NCBI RefSeq assembly: GCF_964283195.1
Contig: NZ_CAXYLH010000001.1
Length of the DNA: 64,000 nucleotides
Source of the DNA: Paratractidigestivibacter sp003150175
GTDB taxonomy: Bacteria > Actinomycetota > Coriobacteriia > Coriobacteriales > Atopobiaceae
Reading direction: 5' to 3' (one strand)
Shown here: one piece after another, positions 46,694 through 55,065 of the stretch
How positions within the stretch are numbered: position 1 is the stretch's first letter
Layout: the number at the start of each line of letters is the position of its first letter
Made by a program: the position numbers and the translations under genes
Notes under the pieces: model-generated
What the model was told of the DNA's origin: nothing
The model's input: only the letters and a program-made list of their open reading frames with translations
The model's database searches: none

Positions 46694-46974
46694 CCCGCCG
46701 CGCGCGACGAGGCCGCCTTCGGCGGGCGGCTCATCACGTACCAGCGGTTTGTGTCCCACCATAGGTACGTCTGGTAGCCGCCGAACCACACGGTAAAGCG
46801 GGCGCCGCGGCCGGTACCCAGGCACGGCCAGCTCTCGCGGCGGCTCACCTTGGTGATCTCGTAGGCGCGGCCGGGGCGCCACAGCACGGCGATTGGGGTG
46901 AGGCTGCCGTCCGCGTCGATCTCGCAGCGCACACGGACATAGCGCCGTGAGCGCTTTTCGAGCCCTTGTGACAT
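46690..46974 (-). CDS. DUF6504-like small protein
   Basis: A 94-residue basic protein with the pattern RYVRVRCEIDADGSLTPIAVLWRPGRAYEI, then FTVWFGGYQTYLWWDTNRWYV, which resembles the DUF6504 family of Actinobacteria. Members often lie near mutagenesis genes of the SOS response, and a LexA-like box lies about 50 bases upstream here. The exact function is unknown. I start at the ATG at 46974 (GAGG seven bases upstream); a longer basic N-terminus is possible. Confidence 0.6.
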   Translation of the reverse strand: MSQGLEKRSRRYVRVRCEIDADGSLTPIAVLWRPGRAYEITKVSRRESWPCLGTGRGARFTVWFGGYQTYLWWDTNRWYVMSRPPKAASSRAAG

Positions 46975-47022
46975 TCGGCCGCCTCGCCTCCCCTCGTCCT
47001 TCTTGACCCGTCGGTTCAATAA

Positions 47023-47036
47023 CGCACATATGTTCT
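47023..47036 (-). promoter_or_regulatory. LexA/SOS-like box before the DUF6504 gene
   Basis: CGCACATATGTTCT agrees with the Gram-positive LexA consensus CGAAC-N4-GTTCG-like pattern at about 12 of 14 positions on the plus strand. It lies 49 bases before the start of the DUF6504-like gene. Confidence 0.5.
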
Positions 47037-47149
47037 CACAAACGTCTGTTTGAGTATGCCACGAGTACGGGACAAGAACGCCGTCGCGGCCAAACGGCGG
47101 GTATACTGTCCGCTAGCAGCAACAACGTCACCCACAGAAAGCAGGCGCC

Positions 47150-47551
47150 ATGTCCAGCAACCGCAAGATGCTCAAGATCTTGAGCCTCCTCCAGTTCGCC
47201 CTGTCCATCGTCGTCATCGTCCTCGCCGGCGTCGCGAAGGTCGGCGGGCAGGCCGCCGCGGGGCAGGGCCAGCTCGACGCGATGCGCCCCTACCTCGACC
47301 TGCCTGTGGCGTTGGCGCTCGGCGTGCTCTCCGTCGCCGCGTCCGTCATGGGCATCCGCGGTGCCAACCGCCCGAGCGCGCTCGGCAGCCACCGCGTGCT
47401 CTGCATCCTCGCCGTGGTCCTCGGCGTCGTGGCCGTGGTCTTCGCCGGCAACGCGACCGTGCTTGCGGTCTCTGCCATCACTGCTGCAGACGGCCTCGGC
47501 GCCGCCGTGTACGACGGCAAGGTCCAAAAGGAGCTCGAGGAGCGCAGGTAG
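47150..47551 (+). CDS. Small four-helix membrane protein of unknown function
   Basis: A 133-residue protein with four hydrophobic segments (FALSIVVIVLAGVAKVGG, LPVALALGVLSVAASVMG, VLCILAVVLGVVAVVFAG and VLAVSAITAADGLGAAV). I do not recognise the family. The ATG at 47150 has GAAAGCAGG upstream at a somewhat wide spacing. Codon use is like the core genes. It converges on the anti-sigma gene with the palindromic array between them. Confidence 0.65.
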   Translation: MSSNRKMLKILSLLQFALSIVVIVLAGVAKVGGQAAAGQGQLDAMRPYLDLPVALALGVLSVAASVMGIRGANRPSALGSHRVLCILAVVLGVVAVVFAGNATVLAVSAITAADGLGAAVYDGKVQKELEERR

Positions 47552-47574
47552 CGCGAGCGGCGAGCGTCCTTCTT

Positions 47575-47793
47575 GCTAAGAAAGCGCGGCCTCTGGGCAG
47601 CAGGATGGGCAACGCGTTAAGAAACGCCGACCTCTGGGCACGCGAGGAGCTAGCACGCTAAGAAATGGCCACCTCTGGGCAACGCAACGCCCAGAGATGG
47701 CAATTGTTTAGCAAGAAGGACGCGCCCACGCCCAGACGTCAGAGTTTCTTAGCAGAAGCGGTACCGGACACCCAGACATCGCGTTTTCTTAGC
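47575..47793. repeat. Nested palindromic array, six 24-nt units at about 41-nt period
   Basis: Direct units at 47575-47598, 47616-47639 and 47657-47680 face inverted units at 47689-47712, 47730-47753 and 47770-47793. Each is 24 nt, GCTAAGAAA then seven variable bases then about CTCTGGGC. Starts are 41, 41 and then 41, 40 nt apart. The variable cores match in nested pairs: inner pair GCCA, middle pair GAC, outer pair CGCG. It lies between convergent genes. Confidence 0.9.
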
Positions 47794-47799
47794 AGTCGC

Positions 47800-48888
47800 C
47801 TACTCCAGCGTGACGCTCAGGAGCTGCGGCTCACCGCCGTTATCGTCGAGTATGCGCCGCTCTACATGAACGCTCTCGACCGAATCGGGGTCAATCAGCT
47901 GCGTCGAGACCCAGGTAACGCCTTCGTCGCTTCCCAGACCGAAGTAATTGTTCGCCACGCCGTCGTCTTTAATGACCTGCTCCGTGCCGTCCTTAAGCAC
48001 GAGGCTGACTTTCCGAATGCTATCGCTCATCACGGGATCAGCCGAGATCTGCACCGAAAACGGGCTCACCTTCGCCTCAACGCCGTCGGAGGAGGTAAAA
48101 GTTTTCGAGGCGACGCGTTTACTAGGATTGAACCGCCGAGTCTGCGCCGTGCATTGCTCAGCGCTATCGCCTTCGCCCTCATGCCAGTTGAGCACCCAAG
48201 TCAGCCCCTTTTCCAGGTCGGCTTCGCCACCAAATCCCGCAAAGTACATCGTTCCATGGACCTCGGTTTTGGTCGAAGACTCTTTCTCGATCATCTCCCG
48301 AGTGTCCGCGAATACCCAAGTCGATTCGTCGTCCCCGTTGCCAAAGCGAAGGGTAATAAGGTCGAGGGTTTGCTCGCCCTCGGCACCTGAAAGCACAAGT
48401 TCGCCTACTTCCGCAGCGGGCTCAAAGAGCGCCACGCCGTTCGGGTTCGAAAGCGTGAAGGTCACGGATCCGCAGCCGTTCTCGTCGACCGCAATATCGC
48501 CAAGCTCGAGCGTGTAGCCGTTTCCCTCAACGGAAAGCCCGACATGCTCCACCGCTTCCGAGAGCTCAACCGGAGCCGTTCCGTCGCCAAAGTCGCGTTT
48601 GTACGAAATCGTGGAGCCATCGTCGCCCAAGAAGGACCAGGTCTGCGTCCTCCCTTGCCCGTGGTTCCCCCATGCTTGCGCAAAGAAATCGGAATTGACT
48701 ACCGCGTAGGCGACTCCGCCGGTGGCCAGAACAGCCGCGACGCAGCCAGCAACAACCGCAGTGAGGGGCTTGGCCGCACCACGGCGGCGGGGCTTCTTTC
48801 CACCAGATGCGCGGGAAAGCGCGCGGTCAGCGAGCTCGTCGTCGGCATGCATTGCGTCAAAAGCAGCTTTGAGCTGGTCGTTATTCAT
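47800..48888 (-). CDS. Membrane-anchored anti-sigma-type partner of the ECF sigma factor
   Basis: A 362-residue protein with a short cytoplasmic N-terminus, one membrane helix (LTAVVAGCVAAVLATGGVAYAVV), and a large extracytoplasmic part of about 290 residues with no family that I recognise. The position directly after an ECF sigma gene (8-base overlap, ATGAATAA) and the topology suggest an anti-sigma factor, but no ZAS motif (H-x3-C-x2-C) is visible. It may instead be a sigma-controlled envelope protein. Confidence 0.65.
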   Translation of the reverse strand: MNNDQLKAAFDAMHADDELADRALSRASGGKKPRRRGAAKPLTAVVAGCVAAVLATGGVAYAVVNSDFFAQAWGNHGQGRTQTWSFLGDDGSTISYKRDFGDGTAPVELSEAVEHVGLSVEGNGYTLELGDIAVDENGCGSVTFTLSNPNGVALFEPAAEVGELVLSGAEGEQTLDLITLRFGNGDDESTWVFADTREMIEKESSTKTEVHGTMYFAGFGGEADLEKGLTWVLNWHEGEGDSAEQCTAQTRRFNPSKRVASKTFTSSDGVEAKVSPFSVQISADPVMSDSIRKVSLVLKDGTEQVIKDDGVANNYFGLGSDEGVTWVSTQLIDPDSVESVHVERRILDDNGGEPQLLSVTLE

Positions 48889-49357
48889 AATCCTCTCCCT
48901 CCAGGAGTTTCCTCAGCTTCGCACGCCCACGAGCAAGCCTCGTTCGAATCGTCGCCGCCGGGACATGCAGGTAATCGGCTATCTGCTGGGTGGGCAACTC
49001 AAGGTAGTAAAAGAGCACGATAGGCACGCGGTACTTCTCGGGAAGCCGCATGACCTCGACAAGAAGGTTTCTAGACTCGGCATTAGGCACCTGCAGTGAA
49101 TCGACGTATGAGGCAATATCCTCCACGCGTCGCCACGGCCGGCGAAACAGCGACTTACATTCATTGATGGTCACTCGGATGAGCCAGTTTTTAAGGTGCC
49201 CATCCCCATCGAAAGGCTCATCTCGCCTGAGAAGCTTTACAAAAACGTCCTGTGCCACATCGTCCGCGTCGGCGGCGTCGCGCAGGTAGGTGTACGCCAC
49301 GCGAAACACCAGGTCGCGGTTCGCGGCGACCGCTTTTCGAAATTCCGGCTCGAGCAC
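48881..49357 (-). CDS. ECF-family RNA polymerase sigma factor
   Basis: A 158-residue sigma factor with region 2 (DLVFRVAYTYLRDAADADDVAQDVFVKLL) and region 4 (VLFYYLELPTQQIADYLHVPAATIRTRLARGRAKLRKLL). It directs transcription of an envelope-linked regulon. The start is GTG at 49357, since AAGGAGG lies four bases before it; an in-frame ATG ten codons upstream has no site. Operon with the membrane partner. Confidence 0.9.
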   Translation of the reverse strand: MLEPEFRKAVAANRDLVFRVAYTYLRDAADADDVAQDVFVKLLRRDEPFDGDGHLKNWLIRVTINECKSLFRRPWRRVEDIASYVDSLQVPNAESRNLLVEVMRLPEKYRVPIVLFYYLELPTQQIADYLHVPAATIRTRLARGRAKLRKLLEGEDYE

Positions 49358-49466
49358 GATCCCTCCTTTCTTCTTTGTCGTATGCACGTTGTTTGGGGCC
49401 CTCGCACTAGATACGCGCTGAAGGACGGATTTGTTTCAGGCGGGCATCAATTCGTACAAAGTAGCG

Positions 49467-49534
49467 CTAACTCCCATACAGCGGACGCATCCAGGCGTTT
49501 TTTGGCCCAGATGCGTCCGCCGCATGGGAGTTAG
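49467..49534 (-). terminator. Long hairpin after hisF
   Basis: Arms of 25 nt (49467-49491, 49510-49534) match at 23 positions, and on the minus strand both differences become G-U pairs. It lies 43 bases past the hisF stop. No T tract follows, so it may protect or process the his mRNA rather than end it. Confidence 0.55.
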
Positions 49535-49577
49535 TTGATTTGGTAAGAAGGGCAAGAAAGGCGGCGAGCAGCCAGCC

Positions 49578-50345
<768 letters not shown>

Positions 50346-50376
50346 GGCAAGAAATCCTTTCTGTTCGCGGCGCGCT

Positions 50377-50453
50377 CGGGCCCCGTGCGTTGCTCTCCGG
50401 GCTCCGCGCTCGCTCACTGCGTGAGTCGCCCGGAGAGCAACGCACGGGGCCCG
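50377..50453. repeat. Perfect 26-bp inverted repeat between hisA and hisF
   Basis: Arms 50377-50402 and 50428-50453 are exact inverses, about 80 percent GC, around a 25-nt loop that itself contains CTCAC/GTGAG. It would form a very stable hairpin inside the his operon. Confidence 0.92.
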
Positions 50454-50539
50454 GCGAGGGGCAATGGAAGTCCGCCTGTCCAAAACGCGGGCCTGGCCGG
50501 ACGCATGGAACAGGCCGCGGGACGAAGATGCTGATAGGC

Positions 50540-51274
50540 CTAAGAAGCGGCGGCGAGCGCTTCTTCCAGGGTGAAGTTGCCCTCGTAGAGGGCGCGGCCG
50601 GTGATGGCGCCCTCGATCACATCGGGCCCGGCGGCCGCAAGGGCGCGCAGGTCGTCGAGCGAGGTGACGCCGCCGCTCGCGACCACGGGCGCGCCGAAGA
50701 GCCCGGCCACGCGGCGGTAGGCGTCGACGTCGATGCCCGTCTGCATACCGTCGCGGTTGATGTCGGTGAACACAAGGTGCCCGTAACCGAGGCCCGCGAG
50801 GCGTGGCAAGAGCTCGTCGACCGTGAGGCCCGCGCCCTCGCGCCAGCCGTTGACCTTGACGACGCCGTCCTTCGCGGCGACGTCGGCCACGACTCGGTCG
50901 CCGTACTCGGCGGCTGCCCGCTCGGCGAAGGCCGGGTCGCGCACGAGCGCCGTGCCGATGGCGATGCGCCGCACGCCGAGGTCCGCCAGGCGCTCGACCG
51001 CCTCGATGGAGCGCACGCCCCCGCCGCAATCGACCTTGATGCCCGGGACCTCGCAGATCGCGCGGATCGCGGCCGCGTTGGCCGCGCGGGCGTCCTCGTC
51101 CTCCTCGAACGTCGCGGAGAGGTCGACCACGTGGATCCACTCGGCGCCTCGCGCGGTGAAGTCGCGCGCCACGGCGGCGGGGTCGTCGGAGTAGACGTCC
51201 ATCCGCGAGCGGTCCCCGCGCTGCAGGCGCACGACCTTGCCGCCCACCAGGTCGATCGCGGGAAAGAGGATCAC
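50540..51274 (-). CDS. hisA: Phosphoribosylformimino-AICAR ribotide isomerase
   Basis: A 244-residue TIM barrel that opens the ProFAR ribose ring in histidine synthesis. Catalytic Asp residues are in AIDLVGGKVVRL (Asp-8) and FTDINRDGM. Phosphate loops are CGGGVRS and ASGGVTS. The start is GTG at 51274, overlapping the hisH stop (GTGA). Length is normal. Confidence 0.95.
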   Translation of the reverse strand: MILFPAIDLVGGKVVRLQRGDRSRMDVYSDDPAAVARDFTARGAEWIHVVDLSATFEEDEDARAANAAAIRAICEVPGIKVDCGGGVRSIEAVERLADLGVRRIAIGTALVRDPAFAERAAAEYGDRVVADVAAKDGVVKVNGWREGAGLTVDELLPRLAGLGYGHLVFTDINRDGMQTGIDVDAYRRVAGLFGAPVVASGGVTSLDDLRALAAAGPDVIEGAITGRALYEGNFTLEEALAAAS

Positions 51275-51948
51275 CTTGCCCCACCCCTCACGATGTCGAC
51301 GTAGTTGGTAAGAATCCGAAGGCCCGTGGCCGAGCTCTTCTCGGGGTGGAACTGGACGCCGTAGACGTTGCCCTCCCACACCGAGGAGGCGAAGCTGCGC
51401 ACGTAGTGGGTGCGCGTGGCCACCATGGCATCGTCCACGTCCTCATCGAGCGCGTAGCTGTGCGTGAAGTAAACGTTCGCTCCCTCGGGCACGCCGCGGA
51501 AAAGCGGGCAGGCCTGGCCGTGCGGCGTGAGGTGGATCTGGTCCCAGCCCACGTGAGGCACCTTGAGGCGGCCGGAGCGCAGCCGGGTCGCGCTCCCGCG
51601 CAAGATGCCGAGGCCGTCAACCCAGCGCTCGGGATCGTTGACGCCGTGGAGCTTGCCGTCGGTGCGCTCGTCTCCCCTATCGAAGAGAAGCTGCAGGCCC
51701 AGGCAGATGCCGAGGAACGGCACGCCGCGCCCCACGGCCTCGCGCACCGCGTCGGCCTGGCCGGAGCCGTTCATGTAGTCCATCGCGTCCTCGAAGCTGC
51801 CGACGCCCGGCAAAACGATGCCCGACGCACCCGCGATGGCGGCGGGATCGTCCGAGACGCTCGCCTCTCCCCCGACCTCGGCGAGGCCGCGGACGACGGA
51901 GAGGAGGTTGCCCTTGTGGTAGTCGACCACGACGATCGGGGCGCCCAT
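51271..51948 (-). CDS. hisH: Imidazole glycerol phosphate synthase glutaminase subunit
   Basis: A 225-residue class I glutamine amidotransferase that feeds ammonia to HisF. The nucleophile Cys is in LGICLGLQLL near residue 80, and the catalytic His/Glu pair is in VQFHPEKSS near the C-terminus. The oxyanion GVGSFEDA is also present. It starts directly after the hisB stop (TAG then ATG) and overlaps hisA. Confidence 0.95.
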   Translation of the reverse strand: MGAPIVVVDYHKGNLLSVVRGLAEVGGEASVSDDPAAIAGASGIVLPGVGSFEDAMDYMNGSGQADAVREAVGRGVPFLGICLGLQLLFDRGDERTDGKLHGVNDPERWVDGLGILRGSATRLRSGRLKVPHVGWDQIHLTPHGQACPLFRGVPEGANVYFTHSYALDEDVDDAMVATRTHYVRSFASSVWEGNVYGVQFHPEKSSATGLRILTNYVDIVRGGAR

Positions 51949-52539
51949 CTACAGGCTCCCCTTCGTGGAGGGCACCGAGCCGTTGGAGCGCGGGTCGGGC
52001 TCGACGGCCTCGCGCAAGGCGCGCGCCGCGGCCTTGAAGGTTGCCTCGAGGATGTGGTGGGCGTTCTCTCCGCAAACGAGCCGCAGGTGAAGGGTGATGC
52101 CGGCATCGCGCGCGAACCCGGCGAAGAACTCGTGGCCGAGCTCGGTGTCGAAGGTGCCGACCTTCTCGGGACCGATGGGCACGTCCCAGAAGAGCTCGCC
52201 GCGGCCGGAGCAGTCCACGGCCGCCATGACGAGCGCCTCGTCGAGCGGCACCATCACGGAGCCGAAGCGGCGGATGCCGCGCTTGTCGCCCAGGGCCTCG
52301 CGCAGGGCCTGGCCCATGACGATGCCCGTGTCCTCCACGGTGTGGTGGTCGTCGACGTAGGTGTCGCCCTTGACGCGCAGCGTCACGTCGATGAGCGAGT
52401 GACGGCTGAAGGCGTTGAGCATGTGGTCAAAGAAGCCCACGCCCGTCTCGATGTCCGCGGCGCCGGTGCCGTCGAGGTCGATGGAAAGGCCGATGTCCGT
52501 CTCTTTGGTCGCGCGGACTACCTTAGCGGTCCTGGTCAT
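51949..52539 (-). CDS. hisB: Imidazoleglycerol-phosphate dehydratase
   Basis: A 196-residue single-function HisB, a manganese enzyme forming large oligomers. The metal motifs are visible as GFFDHML, DDHHTVED and ENAHHILEATFKA. There is no fused histidinol phosphatase. The ATG at 52539 overlaps the hisC stop (ATGA). A separate histidinol phosphatase must lie elsewhere. Confidence 0.95.
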   Translation of the reverse strand: MTRTAKVVRATKETDIGLSIDLDGTGAADIETGVGFFDHMLNAFSRHSLIDVTLRVKGDTYVDDHHTVEDTGIVMGQALREALGDKRGIRRFGSVMVPLDEALVMAAVDCSGRGELFWDVPIGPEKVGTFDTELGHEFFAGFARDAGITLHLRLVCGENAHHILEATFKAAARALREAVEPDPRSNGSVPSTKGSL

Positions 52540-53651
52540 GCTTCCTCCCTTGCTAGGATGGCGAGCGCATCGAGAAGCGCGTCGTTCTCGGGACGCGTGC
52601 CGACGGTGATCCTCAGGCAGTTCTCCAGGCCAGGAGCATAGCTGAAGTCCCGGACAAGAATAGAGAACTCGTCGCGCAGGCGCGCGCGGACGCGCGAGGC
52701 GGCGGGCAGGCGGACGAGCAGGAAGTTCGCGGCGCTCGGCCACACCTCGACGCCCCCGATGGCGGCGAGCCCCGCGCGCAGGCGCTCGCGCTCGGCCACG
52801 ATGTCGGCGACCACGGGCGCGAGCTCGCGGCGGCGCGAGACCGCGGCGCAGGCCACGGACTGCGCGAGCACATCCTCCGAGTAGATCTGGCGGATGGCGG
52901 CGAGCATGTTCACGACCTCGGGATCGGCCACGAGGTAGCCCACGCGCAGCCCGGCGAGGCCGAAGGCCTTGGAGAGCGTGCGCAGGACCATGAGGCGAGG
53001 GTTCTTCCGGACCCATCCGGTAAGGCTTGCGTCCTCCCCGGCGAACTCGATATACGCCTCGTCCACGAGCACGAGGGCGTCCGTCTCGTCGAGCAGGCAC
53101 CGGACGACGGAGGGGTCCACGAGGTTGCCCGTGGGGTTGTTCGGCGAGGTCAGGATGACGAGCGCGGCGTCGTCGGCCTGCGCCGCCGCCACAAGGGAGT
53201 CGGCGTCGATCTCGAAGGTCCGCGGGTCTCGCCAGACGGGGACGACCGGGGTCTCGCACATTCGGGCGAAGTTCGCGTATTCGCTGAAGTCCGGCGGGCA
53301 GGTGACGAGCGCATGCCCCGGGCCGCCGAAGGTGAAGAGCAGGTTGAACAGCAGCTCGTCGCCGCCGTTGCCCACCATCACGTTCGCGCGGCGCACGCCA
53401 TGGCGCTTGGCGAGAAGGTCGCGCAGGTCGTTGGCCATCGGGTCGGGGTAGCGGTTGAGCGGCGTCGTGAGCATGGCGGCGCGCATGGCCTCGGTGACGG
53501 GCGCGGGCAGTTCGTGGGTGTTCTCGTTCGCGCTGAGGTTCACGCGGCACGGCGTGAACGCCGGGTCGTAAGGCTGGAAGCCCTGCAGCGCCTCGCGCGC
53601 GCGGGAAATGACGAAAAGGGACTGTCCCTTTTCGTCATTTTTGGCGGCCAC
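52536..53651 (-). CDS. hisC: Histidinol-phosphate aminotransferase
   Basis: A 371-residue PLP aminotransferase. The NLSANEN start, the TSPNNPTGNL motif and the PLP lysine in TLSKAFGLAGLRVGY are clear. The best start is GTG at 53651, six bases after GGGAGG in the end of hisD. That makes codons 4-16 (KNDEKGQSLFVIS) the translation of a perfect 35-bp palindrome, an insertion not expected in the family. If translation began further in, the palindrome would be untranslated leader. Confidence 0.92.
   Translation of the reverse strand: MAAKNDEKGQSLFVISRAREALQGFQPYDPAFTPCRVNLSANENTHELPAPVTEAMRAAMLTTPLNRYPDPMANDLRDLLAKRHGVRRANVMVGNGGDELLFNLLFTFGGPGHALVTCPPDFSEYANFARMCETPVVPVWRDPRTFEIDADSLVAAAQADDAALVILTSPNNPTGNLVDPSVVRCLLDETDALVLVDEAYIEFAGEDASLTGWVRKNPRLMVLRTLSKAFGLAGLRVGYLVADPEVVNMLAAIRQIYSEDVLAQSVACAAVSRRRELAPVVADIVAERERLRAGLAAIGGVEVWPSAANFLLVRLPAASRVRARLRDEFSILVRDFSYAPGLENCLRITVGTRPENDALLDALAILAREEA
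53606..53640. repeat. Perfect 35-bp palindrome at the 5' end of hisC
   Basis: Two 17-bp arms (53606-53622, 53624-53640; AAATGACGAAAAGGGAC and its inverse) flank a single central base. Its length is a multiple of neither 3 nor a unit seen elsewhere in the window, yet the hisC frame stays open through it. Confidence 0.95.
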
Positions 53652-53652
53652 G

Positions 53653-55062
53653 CTAGGCCTCCCGCTTCGCGTAGCCGGGCAGGTACGGGACGCCGGGGGC
53701 GGCGAGGTCGGAGGGCCAAGCCACACGGTGGGCGCCCTCGCAGGCGGCGTCGGCGTCGTCGTAGCCGGCAAGGCCCTGCTCGGCGAGGCGGCGCCTCATG
53801 CCGACCGAGAGCGCGTGGGCCCACAGGCCCTCCGCCTGTGCCATGGCCTGGGTTGCCGGCGCGTCGGCGAGCATGCCCTCGGGCGTGTAGCAGATCACGC
53901 TCGAGCGCTTCTGGAAGTCGTAGACACCGAGCGGGTTGGAGAAGCGCGCGGTGCCGCCGGTGGGCAGCGTGTGGTTCGGGCCCGCGACGTAGTCGCCCAA
54001 AGGCTCGGAACTCCAAGCCCCGACGAAGATGGCGCCGGCGTTCTTGACCTTGCCCAGAAGCCCCATCGCGTCGGCACAGTGGAGCTCAAGGTGCTCGGGA
54101 GCCACGACATTCACCGCGTCGACGGCGGCGTCGAGGTCGTCGGCCACGACGATGACGCCGCGGTTGTCGAGCGAGGCGCGGGTGATGTCCTCGCGCGGGG
54201 ACTGCGAGACGAGCTTCTCGGCGGAGGCGAGGACGCGCGCGGGAAGGTCGGCGTCGCAGGTCACGAGGTAGCAGCTGGCCAGCGGGTCGTGCTCGGCCTG
54301 CGCCATGAGGTCGGCCGCCACGACCACGGGGTCGGCCGTCGCGTCGGCGAGCACGCAGACCTCGGAGGGGCCGGCCACCATGTCGATGCCCACATCGCCC
54401 GAGACGTAGCGCTTGGCGGCCGCGACGAAGGCGTTGCCGGGGCCGACGATCTTGTCGCAGGCGGGAATGGACTCGGTGCCGTACGCCACGGCGCCGATGG
54501 CCTGGGCGCCACCCACGGCGTAGACCTCGTCCACGCCGGCGAGCTTGGCCGCGGCGAGCGTGTAGGCGGAAAGCGAGCCGTCCTTCTGCGGTGGGGTCAC
54601 CATGACCACGCGCGGCACGCCCGCGACCTTGGCGGGGATCGTGTCCATGAGGACGGTCGAGGGGTACTGGGCGCGGCCGCCCGGCACGTAGACGGCTGCC
54701 GAGGCGACCGGCGTGACCTTCACGCCGAGGAGCGTGCCATCGGGGCGCGTGGTGAACCAGCTCTCCTCGCGCTCCTTCTGGTGGAAGTCGCGGATCTGGT
54801 CGCGGGCGCGGGTGAGCGAGCGCAGGAACTCGGGGTCGACCATGCCGGGCGCGGCGTCGATGAGCTCCTGCGGCACGCGAAAGCTCGCCGGGCAGGCGCC
54901 GTCGAACTTGTTGCAATACTCGCGGACAGCCTCGTCGCCGCGGCTGCGGACGTCGTCCACGATGGCCTCGGCGGAGGCCATGATGTCTGCGGGCAGGGCG
55001 CCCGATCGGTTGAGGTCGGCCTGCGTCAGCGCGCGGCCGCCAGAAAGAATGACTTCCCTCAT
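53653..55062 (-). CDS. hisD: Histidinol dehydrogenase
   Basis: A 469-residue zinc enzyme that makes histidine in two NAD-linked steps. Visible are VYVPGGRAQYPSTVLM, the GPSEVCVLAD region near 260 and PEHLELHC near 360. Slightly longer than typical because of the C-terminus. It lies three bases after the hisZG stop and ends just before the hisC GTG. Confidence 0.95.
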   Translation of the reverse strand: MREVILSGGRALTQADLNRSGALPADIMASAEAIVDDVRSRGDEAVREYCNKFDGACPASFRVPQELIDAAPGMVDPEFLRSLTRARDQIRDFHQKEREESWFTTRPDGTLLGVKVTPVASAAVYVPGGRAQYPSTVLMDTIPAKVAGVPRVVMVTPPQKDGSLSAYTLAAAKLAGVDEVYAVGGAQAIGAVAYGTESIPACDKIVGPGNAFVAAAKRYVSGDVGIDMVAGPSEVCVLADATADPVVVAADLMAQAEHDPLASCYLVTCDADLPARVLASAEKLVSQSPREDITRASLDNRGVIVVADDLDAAVDAVNVVAPEHLELHCADAMGLLGKVKNAGAIFVGAWSSEPLGDYVAGPNHTLPTGGTARFSNPLGVYDFQKRSSVICYTPEGMLADAPATQAMAQAEGLWAHALSVGMRRRLAEQGLAGYDDADAACEGAHRVAWPSDLAAPGVPYLPGYAKREA

Positions 55063-55065
55063 CGT

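Noticed and set aside
47575..47793. CRISPR array
   Set aside because: There are only six units in two opposite orientations with 16-17 nt gaps and no cas gene; the symmetry fits a palindrome.
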